Part shown: positions 7,824-16,510 of the stretch, piece after piece
How positions within the stretch are numbered: the first letter of the stretch is position 1
Layout: every line of letters begins with the position of its first letter
DNA from: Marivita sp003149565
Lineage (GTDB): Bacteria > Pseudomonadota > Alphaproteobacteria > Rhodobacterales > Rhodobacteraceae
Reading direction: 5' to 3' (one strand)
NCBI RefSeq assembly: GCF_965216415.1
Contig: NZ_CBDCFU010000002.1
DNA: 64,000 nt
Translations under genes and position numbers: made by a program
Notes under the pieces: generated by a model
The model's database searches: none
The model's input: the letters and a program-made list of their open reading frames with translations, nothing else
What the model was told of the DNA's origin: nothing

Positions 7824-9704
7824 ATGGGTGAGTTTCTCTTTCTCGCATCGGTCTTCCTTCTAGCGGCGGTCATCGCCGTGCCCATTGCTGCACGACTTGG
7901 GCTTGGATCCGTCCTCGGATATTTGCTGGCCGGCGTCGCTATCGGCCCAGGATTGGGCCTCGTCGCAGACACCACCGATCTTCAGCACTTCGCAGAGTTC
8001 GGCGTGGTGATGATGCTGTTTCTCATCGGCCTTGAGCTTGAGCCGCGCGCGCTTTGGGATATGCGGCATCGCCTGATCGGGTTGGGCGGCCTGCAGATCC
8101 TGATCACAATGCTCGCCGTCATGTCCGCTTCGCTATATCTCGGGTTCGTCTGGCAAACAGCACTCGCCATCGGGATGATCTTTGCGTTGTCCTCGACCGC
8201 GATCGTGCTTCAGACACTAAGTGAAAAAGGTCTCATGCAAACCAGTGGAGGGCGCTCCACCTTTTCGGTGCTCCTGACCCAGGACATTGCCGTAATCCCG
8301 ATGTTGGTCATCCTGCCGCTCTTGGCGGCACCGGCCGGCCCATCGCTAAACCCCGACGGCTCAATCTCACGAACGACGCTCGAACAACTGGACGATTCGC
8401 ACGGCCATGCCGTGTCCCTGATTGAAGGATTGCCGGGTTGGGGCGTCACATTGGTCACTTTAGGGGCCGTCGCGCTGATCATTCTCGGCGGCGTCTACGG
8501 TGCGCGGCCCCTGTTCCGTTTCATCCACGCAGCGCAGCTCCGCGAGATGTATACCGCCTTGGCACTGCTGATCGTGATCGGAATTGCCTTTCTCATGACA
8601 GCCGTCGGTTTGTCTCCGGCGCTTGGAACCTTCTTGGCGGGCGTTGTTCTCGCCAACAGCGAATTCCGCCACGAGCTGGAATCAGACATTGAACCGTTCA
8701 AGGGCATGCTGCTTGGCCTTTTCTTCATCACCGTAGGAGCCGGTATCGACTTTGGCCTGTTCTTCTCGCAACCGCTGACCATCCTTGGCCTTGCCTTGGG
8801 TGTGATGCTGCTCAAAGGGATCATTCTTTACGGGCTTGGCCGAGCCTTCAAATTGCGTGGTCGCAATCAATGGCTTTTCACCCTCGGTCTGGCGCAGGCT
8901 GGAGAGTTCGGCTTTGTGCTGATTTCCTTCTCGCTCCAGCAGTCCATCTTGCCCCCCTTCCTCGCAGACCGTTTGCTCCTCATCGTTGCACTGTCGATGC
9001 TCATTACACCGCTGGCCTTCATCCTCTACGAAGTTCTTTCAAAACGAATGAAGGATACCGACCGGCAGCAGGAGCATGACCATATCGACGAGCAAGGCAC
9101 CGTGATCATCGCCGGGATCGGGCGCTTTGGGCAGATCGTCAATCGTTTGGTGCAATCGGTGGGCGCCAAGACGGTTGTGATCGACAACAACCTGCAAACC
9201 ATCCAACTGATGCGCCGCTTTGGCTATCAGGGCTTTTTTGGCGATCCATTGCGCCCAGACCTCCTGCATGCAGCCGGCATCGACAACGCACGTGTCCTCA
9301 TGGTCGCGCTGGACGATCCGGTCGCGGCAGAGCGCCTCGTTACTTACGCCCGCAGGCTACGTCCGGACATCCACATCGTCGCCCGGTCCCGAGACCGGAC
9401 ACACACCTATCGCCTGTATAAAGCAGGCGCGAATGACATCGTGCGGGAACTGTTCGACAGCTCATTGCGCGCAGGCCGGTACGTTCTCGAAAACATCGGT
9501 CTGACAGATTACGAAGCGTCCGAAGCCGAAAAACTGTTCTATCAGCACGACCGCTATACTGTGCGCGAACTGGCCGAGTTGTGGGATCCCAACATCCCGT
9601 CTGCACAAAACGAAGCGTATATCGCCCGTGCAAAAGAGCTCGAAAAAGAACTTGAAGCATCGCTGCTGTCCGCGCTGGAGAACAACAACACCGACGCGGC
9701 ATAA
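7824..9704 (+). CDS. Monovalent cation:proton antiporter-2 (KefB/KefC-type) with RCK/TrkA-N domain
   Basis: A 626-residue inner-membrane protein. About 12 hydrophobic segments occupy residues 1-400, with LGLGSVLGYLLAGVAIGPG and a later GTFLAGVVLANSEFRHELE typical of the CPA2 sodium/hydrogen exchanger fold. A soluble NAD-binding TrkA-N (RCK) domain begins near residue 420 with GTVIIAGIGRFGQIVNRL. This layout matches glutathione-gated K+ efflux systems, which acidify the cytoplasm during electrophile stress. Length fits the family. No KefF/KefG ancillary gene is adjacent. Its stop codon overlaps the terminator of the convergent carD gene. Confidence 0.9.
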   Translation: MGEFLFLASVFLLAAVIAVPIAARLGLGSVLGYLLAGVAIGPGLGLVADTTDLQHFAEFGVVMMLFLIGLELEPRALWDMRHRLIGLGGLQILITMLAVMSASLYLGFVWQTALAIGMIFALSSTAIVLQTLSEKGLMQTSGGRSTFSVLLTQDIAVIPMLVILPLLAAPAGPSLNPDGSISRTTLEQLDDSHGHAVSLIEGLPGWGVTLVTLGAVALIILGGVYGARPLFRFIHAAQLREMYTALALLIVIGIAFLMTAVGLSPALGTFLAGVVLANSEFRHELESDIEPFKGMLLGLFFITVGAGIDFGLFFSQPLTILGLALGVMLLKGIILYGLGRAFKLRGRNQWLFTLGLAQAGEFGFVLISFSLQQSILPPFLADRLLLIVALSMLITPLAFILYEVLSKRMKDTDRQQEHDHIDEQGTVIIAGIGRFGQIVNRLVQSVGAKTVVIDNNLQTIQLMRRFGYQGFFGDPLRPDLLHAAGIDNARVLMVALDDPVAAERLVTYARRLRPDIHIVARSRDRTHTYRLYKAGANDIVRELFDSSLRAGRYVLENIGLTDYEASEAEKLFYQHDRYTVRELAELWDPNIPSAQNEAYIARAKELEKELEASLLSALENNNTDAA

Positions 9705-9731
9705 AAAAAGCGGCCCCAAATGGGACCGCTT
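9702..9731 (-). terminator. Rho-independent terminator of carD
   Basis: On the minus strand the stem AAGCGGTCCC / GGGGCCGCTT with a short loop (one mismatch) is followed by a run of seven T. It lies 27 bp after the carD stop codon and overlaps the stop of the convergent antiporter gene. Confidence 0.85.
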
Positions 9732-9758
9732 GAAATCAACGTCTGGATCGTTTGCAGA

Positions 9759-10277
9759 TCAGGCAGCCGCAGGCGCACGCGACATCAGCACATCGCCTAC
9801 CTGCTTCGCGGCGGCCAGCTCGTCTCCGCCAGAGGTTGCCGCAACTTCGCGGGTCAGACGCTCAAGCGCTGCTTCATAAAGCTGACGCTCGGAATAGCTC
9901 TGCTCGCGCTGATCATCGGCCCGATGCAGGTCACGCACCACTTCGGCAATCGCAATCAGATCACCCGAATTGATCTTTTGCTCGTATTCCTGCGCCCGAC
10001 GGGACCACATCGCACGCTTCACTTTTGCCTTACCCTTGAGCGTTTTCATCGCCTGGTTCACGACATCCGGCGAACTCAGTGAACGCATACCGATCTCCGT
10101 CGCCTTGTGTGTCGGAACACGCAGGGTCATCTTGTCCTTTTCGAACGAGATCACGAACAACTCAAGCGTGATGCCGGCGATCTCCTGCTCTTCGATCGAC
10201 ACAATTTGCCCGACACCATGCGCCGGGTACACAACATAATCATTCGGACGGAATTCGGATTTTTTCGACTTGGTCAT
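9759..10277 (-). CDS. carD: CarD family transcriptional regulator
   Basis: A 172-residue protein with the N-terminal Tudor-like RNA polymerase interaction domain (FRPNDYVVYPAHGVGQIV, residues 9-26) and a helical DNA-binding C-terminal part containing RAMWSRRAQEYEQKINSGD. CarD binds the RNA polymerase beta subunit and stabilises open complexes at rRNA and other promoters; alphaproteobacterial members are about this size. The ATG at 10277 has AAGGAAGG upstream. A terminator-like hairpin sits only about 40 bp ahead of the start, so the mRNA must cross it (see findings). Confidence 0.93.
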   Translation of the reverse strand: MTKSKKSEFRPNDYVVYPAHGVGQIVSIEEQEIAGITLELFVISFEKDKMTLRVPTHKATEIGMRSLSSPDVVNQAMKTLKGKAKVKRAMWSRRAQEYEQKINSGDLIAIAEVVRDLHRADDQREQSYSERQLYEAALERLTREVAATSGGDELAAAKQVGDVLMSRAPAAA

Positions 10278-10315
10278 TCAGAACCTTCCTTGACGTGCAT
10301 CCATGTCACACAGAC

Positions 10316-10356
10316 AAAAAAACCGAACGGAAGCAGAACTTCCGGTCGTTTTTTTT
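10316..10356 (-). terminator. Terminator-like hairpin in the carD leader (possible attenuator)
   Basis: Read on the minus strand: eight A, a stem CGACCGGAAG / CTTCCGTTCG (one mismatch) with a 5-nt loop, then GG and a run of seven T. It is symmetric enough to work on both strands. It lies 196 bp after the fdxA stop codon but only about 38 bp before the carD start. It could end fdxA transcription or attenuate carD, or both. Confidence 0.65.
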
Positions 10357-10420
10357 CAGAGTATAAGAACGGCTTATGTCAGCTCATATGCCATACGCCA
10401 GCTACGGCGCGTGTCCCACA

Positions 10421-10503
10421 GATATCATTTACCCGTTAAATATAGCACAAAATCCACCTATACGGTAGAGGCACGATTTCTGCGAGATATCATTTAGATA
10501 TCA
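10421..10503. promoter_or_regulatory. Repeated GATATCATTTA boxes in the carD upstream region
   Basis: GATATCATTTA occurs at 10421-10431 and 10486-10496, with a third GATATCA directly after at 10497-10503, so the last two are spaced by 11 bp (one helix turn). A minus-strand extended -10-like TGCTATATT covers 10439-10447, between the copies. Together they look like a promoter with operator sites for carD. No regulator can be named. Confidence 0.4.
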
Positions 10504-10552
10504 GTTACTTAACCCTGCAACGACAAAGCATGTAAGGGCTATCAGCGAATCA

Positions 10553-10891
10553 TCACCCGCCTTCGCCTGGCGCTTCTGAAAAGTACTTTTCAAGCTTGCC
10601 GGTTTCACCATCCCGCTCGTCTGCCTCTGGCAGCGGATCTTTCTTGGTGATGATCACCGGCCACAATTCGGCGTATTTGCGGTTGAACTCGACCCACTTG
10701 TCCATGTCCGGCTCTGTATCGGGTCGGATCGCGTCGGCCGGACATTCCGGTTCGCACACCCCACAATCGATGCACTCATCGGGGTGGATCACCAGCATGT
10801 TCTCCCCCTCGTAAAAGCAATCTACCGGGCAAACTTCCACGCAGTCGGTGTATTTGCAGGCAATGCAGGCATCATTGACAATGTAGGTCAT
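10553..10891 (-). CDS. fdxA: 7Fe-8S ferredoxin FdxA
   Basis: A 112-residue small electron carrier. The cysteine pattern C9-x7-C17-x3-C21 and C40-x2-C43-x2-C46-x3-C50, with extra C12 and C25, is that of Azotobacter-type seven-iron ferredoxins carrying one 3Fe-4S and one 4Fe-4S cluster. The acidic C-terminal extension is also typical. It follows hslR by 49 bp on the same strand, as the last gene of a helicase-hslR-fdxA run. Confidence 0.95.
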   Translation of the reverse strand: MTYIVNDACIACKYTDCVEVCPVDCFYEGENMLVIHPDECIDCGVCEPECPADAIRPDTEPDMDKWVEFNRKYAELWPVIITKKDPLPEADERDGETGKLEKYFSEAPGEGG

Positions 10892-10940
10892 GCACGTCTT
10901 CCATCGATCATTCGCGGATTAGCTAAGGCACTGAGAAAAA

Positions 10941-11324
10941 TCATTCAAGAAGGTCAGCCCGGGTTTGTTGCAGGGCGCGACGATCTTTCTTCGTCGGACG
11001 CCCCTTGCCGTCAAACCGAGGCGTGACCGCCTCGTCTTTCTCACGCGGTTTCGGCGGATCAAGGTCTTCGTAAAGCGTCTGCGCCTCAGGCGCCGGGCCG
11101 CGTCGCTCGCCCAATGCCAATACCTTGATCACACGCACATCGTTGGCCTGCGGAAACGTCAGCACATCTGAAACGCTGACCATGTAGGCTGGTTTCGAGA
11201 TCGGTTGTCCGTTCACACGCAACTTGCCGCCGGAAACGACCTTGGCAGCAAGGCTGCGCGTTTTAAAGAAACGCGCATGCCAAAGCCATTTGTCGACGCG
11301 AAGTTTCTGAACCGTGTCTGCCAA
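10941..11324 (-). CDS. hslR: S4-domain RNA-binding protein, Hsp15/HslR-like
   Basis: A 127-residue protein starting MADTVQKLRVDKWLWHARFF, the S4 RNA-binding domain of Hsp15, which binds 50S subunits carrying stalled peptidyl-tRNA. A basic C-terminal tail (KGRPTKKDRRALQQTRADLL) fits the family. Its start is one base away from the stop of the upstream helicase gene, which indicates translational coupling. Confidence 0.9.
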   Translation of the reverse strand: MADTVQKLRVDKWLWHARFFKTRSLAAKVVSGGKLRVNGQPISKPAYMVSVSDVLTFPQANDVRVIKVLALGERRGPAPEAQTLYEDLDPPKPREKDEAVTPRFDGKGRPTKKDRRALQQTRADLLE

Positions 11325-11325
11325 G

Positions 11326-14280
11326 TCAGTCCTTGGATTTCAGCCCCATGAGGGCCGCTGCAAAGGGATTGTCAGGGTCAATCTTCTTTTCTTTCTTCGG
11401 CGGTCGCGCCTGGAAGGTCTTGGAACCGCCATCACGCGGCTGTCCCTTGCCTTTCGGCTTGCCCTTCCCACGTGGACGGTCCCCTTGCGGTTTATTTCCA
11501 TCACGACGGCCTTTGCCACCATCGCGACGCGGTTGCCGCTCTGCGCGGTTGCCACGCCACGTGAAGACATAGAAGACTTCGGTTTCTGGTCCGGCCAAAG
11601 CTGCGTCCGGTGCAGCACCAGGATCAATCTCGGTCTCCGAATTGGTGGCGACGGGCACCTCGACAGGCGCATCACTCGGAGCATCCGCCACAGGCGCGAC
11701 ACCGTCCTCTGGCATAGCCTCGGCCACATCAGGGACATCTGCCGCCTCCGGTGCCTGCGCAGGCGATGCATCCGCACCGACCGCGCCCTCATGGCCCGCA
11801 TCCATCACCGGCGTATCTTCGACCGGAACAGCGTCGTCTGTCGCAGCGTCCTGCTCTGACGCTGTTGCCGTATCCGCTTCCGGCATAACCGCATCAACGG
11901 CACGCACTTTTTCACGTTCACCCTTTTCGGCCTTATAGCCAAGACCGCCCATCAGGTCGGCAAACTGCTCGAGCGTGAGACCCGTGATCGACAGCATGTC
12001 GGGGTTGGCCTCAAACCCTCCCCGGCTGTCCTGTGCACGCAACAGGTCAGCAAGACGCTCAAGCATGTCGATGCGAATCGCGCGATCACCAGCGGCACGA
12101 TAGCCAGAAATGGTATGGTGCTCAGCGGGTGTGCCCGGCGTGTTAGGCACAGTCACCAGACCCGGCGGCGGCGCTTCGGGAAACACATCAAGATTTTTGG
12201 CGAGGCTCCAAAGCACAAGCCGCAACCGTGTTGGGGCCGGCTTGAGCAGCAGAGGCATGAAGATCGTGAACTGACCAAACCGGATGCCATGCTTTCGCAG
12301 CATCCCGCGTGCATCCTGATCGAGAGCCTTGACGTCGTCGGCGACATCAGCACGCGGCAGGATGCCCATACCTTCGACCATGCGGAAAGCAAAACCGCGC
12401 GCCAATCCGCTCAGCGTTTCATCCTTTTGCAAGTTGAGCAGCGGCTCAAATAAAGCGCTGATCTTGCGGTCTATGAAATGTTGCAAACGACGTTGAACCT
12501 TGGCGGCAACATCCGACCCGGCCTCTTCGTCAACGAAAGCAACGACACGCGGCTTGAGAGGATCGTCACCCGCAGCAAGCTTGCCCACCGCCTGATCGCC
12601 CCACATCAGACCACCCTGCTCGGTGAAATCCATCTCGGTGTCAGGCGCGTTGTAGAAGCGATCGGCGCGCAAATGAAAATGCGGAGCGAGCGCTTGCATT
12701 GACGCCGTCTTCAGCGTTTTGGCTTCCTGCCCGCTTGCATCCTTGTCCTGGCGGAACCGGAAACCCTCGAGCTTGCCGACGAATTCGCCTTCGACGGTAA
12801 CTTCACCTTTGTCATTCACTTCGGCCAAGAGGGCCTCCTTCTGTTTCAACCGGCGCAAAAGCACGGATGTGCGCCGGTCAACAAATCTTTGGGTCAGGCG
12901 CTCGTGCAGCGCGTCCGACAGTCGGTCTTCTACAGCGCGCGTCAGGCCGCGCCAATGGCTTTCGTCATGCACCCAGCCTTTCCGCTGCGCCACATAGGTC
13001 CATGTGCGGATATACGCCAATCGTTTCGACAACGTGTCAATGTCGCCATCTGTCCGATCAATTCGATTGACCTGCCGCCCAAGAAAATCATCTGGGATGG
13101 CTCCGCGTTGATGCAAGTGTCCGTATATAACTTCCAAAAGCCCGGCATGTTCCAAGTGACTGATGCCGCGGAAGTCCGGGATCCGGCAAACATCCCACAA
13201 AAGCTGCACGGACTTCGGATCCGACGCGCGCGCCTGCACCTCTGCGACCGTACTCAGTGCCTTAAGAGCCTGCAGGTCATCGGCTTCGCGCGCCTTGACC
13301 AATAGTTCGTCCTGCGGAGTTTGCTCAAGCGAGGCGATCAGCGCGTCAACACTGCCAAAGCGCAGATCAGAATTGCGCCAGTTCAGCTTCTTCAGTGGCG
13401 TGAAACGGTGATTGCAAATCGCCTCCGCCACCTCTTCGGAAATCGGTCCTGCCTCGCCGGTCACACCGAACGTGCCATGCGACATGCCCCGCCCAGCGCG
13501 CCCGGCGATCTGTGCAAGTTCATTTGGCATCAAGGGCCGCATCCGTCTGCCGTCAAACTTGGTCAGCGAGGAAAACGCGACATGGTTGATATCAAGGTTA
13601 AGACCCATCCCGATGGCATCAGTCGCCACCAGAAAGTCCACCTCGCCGTTCTGGTACAGGTCGACCTGTGCGTTCCGCGTCCTGGGCGACAATGCCCCCA
13701 TCACAACGGCAGCCCCACCCTTTTGGCGGCGCAACAGTTCCGCGATCGCGTACACGTTCTCCACCGAGAACCCGACAATTGCCGTGCGCGGTTGCAACCG
13801 GCTGATCTTTTTCGATCCGGTATAGGACAGCTGACTCATCCGCTCACGGCGCACGAACTCGACGCCCGGCACCAAGGCCGAGATAGGCCCGCGCATCGTG
13901 TCGGACCCCATGAAAAGGGTTTCGTGCAACCCGCGCATGCGAAGCAAACGATCAGTGAACACATGGCCGCGCTCGGGGTCCGCACAAAGCTGGATCTCGT
14001 CAATCCCGACGAAATCACAACCCATGCCCTCCGGCATCGCTTCGACCGTACAAACCCAATACTGCGCCCGAGGCGGAACGATCCGCTCTTCCCCCGTCAC
14101 CAAAGCCACCACGGACGGGCCGCGCGCAGCAACGATCTTGTCGAACACCTCACGCGCCAAGAGCCGCAACGGTAGCCCGATCATGCCGGTGCGATAGCCC
14201 AGCATCCTCTCGATCGCGTAGTGGGTTTTGCCTGTGTTGGTCGGGCCAAGTATGGCCGCAACCCGCGCATGTCCGGCCAT
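11326..14280 (-). CDS. SUV3-like ATP-dependent RNA/DNA helicase
   Basis: A 984-residue superfamily 2 helicase. Walker A GPTNTGKTHYA sits near residue 12, Walker B appears as GIDEIQLCAD (DEIQ), and the second RecA-like domain contains ATDAIGMGLNLD and QIAGRAGRG. These match the mitochondrial degradosome helicase SUPV3L1 and its alphaproteobacterial homologues. The last 200 or so residues are an alanine/proline/acidic stretch followed by a strongly basic Gly/Lys/Arg tail (GNKPQGDRPRGKGKPKGKG), probably disordered and RNA-binding. It is the first gene of the run helicase-hslR-fdxA. A link to RNA turnover is inferred from the homologue. Confidence 0.9.
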   Translation of the reverse strand: MAGHARVAAILGPTNTGKTHYAIERMLGYRTGMIGLPLRLLAREVFDKIVAARGPSVVALVTGEERIVPPRAQYWVCTVEAMPEGMGCDFVGIDEIQLCADPERGHVFTDRLLRMRGLHETLFMGSDTMRGPISALVPGVEFVRRERMSQLSYTGSKKISRLQPRTAIVGFSVENVYAIAELLRRQKGGAAVVMGALSPRTRNAQVDLYQNGEVDFLVATDAIGMGLNLDINHVAFSSLTKFDGRRMRPLMPNELAQIAGRAGRGMSHGTFGVTGEAGPISEEVAEAICNHRFTPLKKLNWRNSDLRFGSVDALIASLEQTPQDELLVKAREADDLQALKALSTVAEVQARASDPKSVQLLWDVCRIPDFRGISHLEHAGLLEVIYGHLHQRGAIPDDFLGRQVNRIDRTDGDIDTLSKRLAYIRTWTYVAQRKGWVHDESHWRGLTRAVEDRLSDALHERLTQRFVDRRTSVLLRRLKQKEALLAEVNDKGEVTVEGEFVGKLEGFRFRQDKDASGQEAKTLKTASMQALAPHFHLRADRFYNAPDTEMDFTEQGGLMWGDQAVGKLAAGDDPLKPRVVAFVDEEAGSDVAAKVQRRLQHFIDRKISALFEPLLNLQKDETLSGLARGFAFRMVEGMGILPRADVADDVKALDQDARGMLRKHGIRFGQFTIFMPLLLKPAPTRLRLVLWSLAKNLDVFPEAPPPGLVTVPNTPGTPAEHHTISGYRAAGDRAIRIDMLERLADLLRAQDSRGGFEANPDMLSITGLTLEQFADLMGGLGYKAEKGEREKVRAVDAVMPEADTATASEQDAATDDAVPVEDTPVMDAGHEGAVGADASPAQAPEAADVPDVAEAMPEDGVAPVADAPSDAPVEVPVATNSETEIDPGAAPDAALAGPETEVFYVFTWRGNRAERQPRRDGGKGRRDGNKPQGDRPRGKGKPKGKGQPRDGGSKTFQARPPKKEKKIDPDNPFAAALMGLKSKD

Positions 14281-14320
14281 GTTGACGTCCTTTGCCGCCC
14301 TGCTCGGGATAATCAGGGGA

Positions 14321-14875
14321 TCAGAGCGTTTGCCCGTTCACCCGAAGCTCCAACCGCTCCAACGCATCTAACACATCGGAATCATGCGGTCGCAGGCTGA
14401 GTACCCGCGAATAGGCATCATACGCAAGGTGGGGTTTATCGACCTGCTCAAAGATCGCGCCCAAACCGCGCAAAGCACCAAAATGCTTTGGGTTCAAAGC
14501 CAATGTGCGCTCCAGCGCGTCTGCTGCCGGGCCAAACATCTCTTTGCGGTAATATGCCAGCGCCAGTGCGTGCCAGCCTTCCGCAAAGTCAGGTGCGTGA
14601 TCGGTCACCGCGCGCAAATGCTCCAGAGCGACATCGACATTGTCGACCTCCAGCGCATCTTCACCGCGTTTCAGCAACAGATCAATTGCGGCCGAGCCGG
14701 ATTTTGACCATTCCTGCCTCACCTGTCGCTCAAGCCGTTCGGCCGCACGTTCATCTTCTGCTTGCGCCAGTTCATCCAGCAGGTCTGCCGTGGCAGAGGG
14801 CTGCGCATGGGCCGCACCCAGCGTCACACCCATCGTCAGAAGAAATGCCGCAACGGCAGATTTGTATTTGCGCAT
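14321..14875 (-). CDS. TPR-repeat periplasmic protein
   Basis: A 184-residue protein with a signal peptide (MRKYKSAVAAFLLTMGVTLG, cleavage near AHA) and about three tetratricopeptide repeats in the second half (FAEGWHALALAYYRKEMFGP, HFGALRGLGAIFEQVDKPHL). These form protein-binding helical hairpins. Two starts four codons apart (14887 and 14875) both have purine-rich sites; the later one gives a cleaner signal peptide. It lies 40 bp upstream of the helicase gene on the same strand. No partner can be named. Confidence 0.82.
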   Translation of the reverse strand: MRKYKSAVAAFLLTMGVTLGAAHAQPSATADLLDELAQAEDERAAERLERQVRQEWSKSGSAAIDLLLKRGEDALEVDNVDVALEHLRAVTDHAPDFAEGWHALALAYYRKEMFGPAADALERTLALNPKHFGALRGLGAIFEQVDKPHLAYDAYSRVLSLRPHDSDVLDALERLELRVNGQTL

Positions 14876-14965
14876 CGTGAACCTCATAACTCACCTTGAG
14901 TTTAGCGTGAGGTGTGGCAAATGCCAGCCTTGCACTTCATAACGCGATCACAAGGAGACGAGCGT

Positions 14966-15256
14966 ATGAGCGATGTTGTGGCACAGGCCGTTACGGCCAT
15001 GAACGAAAAGCTGGGCGGCAGCGGCATTGATGGCACTGCGCAGTTCAACATCGAAGGCGAAGGCAGCATGATTGTCGACAGCGAAGGCGCGCGTGAAGGC
15101 ACCACCGACGCCGATGTCACCTTCAATGCAGACGCAGACACCTATCGCGACATCTTTGACGGGTCACTGGACCCGACCTCTGCTTTCATGTCCGGCCGCC
15201 TGAGCATTGACGGCGATATGGGTATGGCGATGAAACTGGCGTCCACGCTCGCCTGA
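14966..15256 (+). CDS. SCP2 sterol-binding domain protein
   Basis: A 96-residue protein that consists only of an SCP2-type lipid-binding fold: AQFNIEGEGSMIVD, then ADVTFNADADTYRDIFDGSL and MSGRLSIDGDMGMAMKL. The start at 14966 follows AAGGAGACG, so the longer frame from 14912 is rejected. Its stop overlaps the start of the following hydrolase gene by one base (TGATG), so the two are translated together and may act on the same lipid-like ligand. Confidence 0.88.
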   Translation: MSDVVAQAVTAMNEKLGGSGIDGTAQFNIEGEGSMIVDSEGAREGTTDADVTFNADADTYRDIFDGSLDPTSAFMSGRLSIDGDMGMAMKLASTLA

Positions 15257-16194
15257 TGGCCGAGCGCGCGCCCTATCGACTTGATCTGGCCGAAGGGCCG
15301 GAAGCCGAAGCCTTTTGGCTGCGCACCTCGGACGGGGTGCGCATTCGTGTCAGCCATGCTGCCGCGAAGAGTAGCAAAGGCACCGTCTTCATCTTGCCGG
15401 GGCGCACCGAATACGTCGAAAAATATGGGCGCAACGCCGCAGATTTTGTGCGAGCGGGCTTTGATGTGGTTTCGGTAGATTGGCGCGGACAAGGCATGGC
15501 AGACCGCCTTTGCGCCAACATCATGGTCGGTCATGTCGAACGGTTTCTCGACTTCCAGAAAGACTGGTCGGCCGTCCGCAGTTTCGCCAACAAACGTGGT
15601 GTCCCCAAACCTTGGTATATGGTCGCCCATTCAATGGGCGGATGCATTGGCCTTCGAGCGCTGATGAGTGGCACCGATATGACCGCCGTCATGTTCACTG
15701 GTCCGATGTGGGGCATCGAAATGGCCGCATACCTGCGTCCCGTCGCCTGGCTTGTTCCGCGGTTGGCTGGTTTGTTCGGTCAGGGTCACAGGTTGGCCCC
15801 GGGCACGTCGATCAAGAGCTACCCGGCGTCAGAGCCATTTGAGGACAACCTGCTGACCTCGGATCCCGATATGTACGCCTACATGCGCCGTCATGTCGAA
15901 GCCGAGCCACAATTCGGCCTCGGCGGACCTTCCTTGACCTGGTTGCGATCAGCTCTGGAAGAATGCGACGCGCTCGCTCAAATGCCATCACCAGCGATAC
16001 CTGCGCTGTGTTTTGTCGGATCGAATGAACGCATTGTGGACACAGGTCGCATTCGAGACCGCATGAAGTACTGGAAAGGAGGCAAGCTCCTCCTTGTTGA
16101 CGGCGCGGAGCACGAAGTGCTGATGGAGGGCGCAAACACACGGCGCCAAGTGACCGGAGCGGCCGTTTCGCTGTTTTCAAGCTTCAAAGCCTAG
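15256..16194 (+). CDS. Alpha/beta hydrolase, lysophospholipase-like
   Basis: A 312-residue serine hydrolase. The nucleophile elbow AHSMGG puts the serine at residue 126, VDWRGQGMADR at about 74-84 is the oxyanion/strand-4 region seen in PldB-type lysophospholipases and monoacylglycerol lipases, and the catalytic histidine is in GAEHEVLME near the C-terminus. No signal peptide. It starts inside the stop of the SCP2 gene, suggesting a shared lipid substrate. Confidence 0.88.
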   Translation: MAERAPYRLDLAEGPEAEAFWLRTSDGVRIRVSHAAAKSSKGTVFILPGRTEYVEKYGRNAADFVRAGFDVVSVDWRGQGMADRLCANIMVGHVERFLDFQKDWSAVRSFANKRGVPKPWYMVAHSMGGCIGLRALMSGTDMTAVMFTGPMWGIEMAAYLRPVAWLVPRLAGLFGQGHRLAPGTSIKSYPASEPFEDNLLTSDPDMYAYMRRHVEAEPQFGLGGPSLTWLRSALEECDALAQMPSPAIPALCFVGSNERIVDTGRIRDRMKYWKGGKLLLVDGAEHEVLMEGANTRRQVTGAAVSLFSSFKA

Positions 16195-16510
16195 CTGCCG
16201 TGATCGATACACAAACTTGGTTTCACTCGGACCGAACGCCCTGCCATTTCTGCCAAAGCAAACGCATGCGTCGTCTACTTCGAACCAGAATAAAAGCAGC
16301 CCTTCCCGCTCGAAAACGAAGTGAAGCAAGGACGACCTGCGCACCGTAACTCAAGCAATAAAAGCTTTTAGCTCGTCACACACGCCGCTCTCGAACACAA
16401 CACAAGTCTGCGTCCACACTTTTAGGCGCATAACCGGTACAGCCCGACATACCGGCCATTCGAACACAGCTCGGACTGGCGATATCCCCTCGTACGCCTA
16501 TCTGTCTCTC
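16195..16510. other. 316-bp gap with no gene recognised
   Basis: Between the hydrolase and the exonuclease gene. Frames here are short or are shadows of the next gene. It is less GC-rich than its surroundings and contains the palindrome AAAAGCTTTT. No clear terminator, repeat or RNA was seen. The promoter of the exonuclease-ligase pair presumably lies here. Confidence 0.6.
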
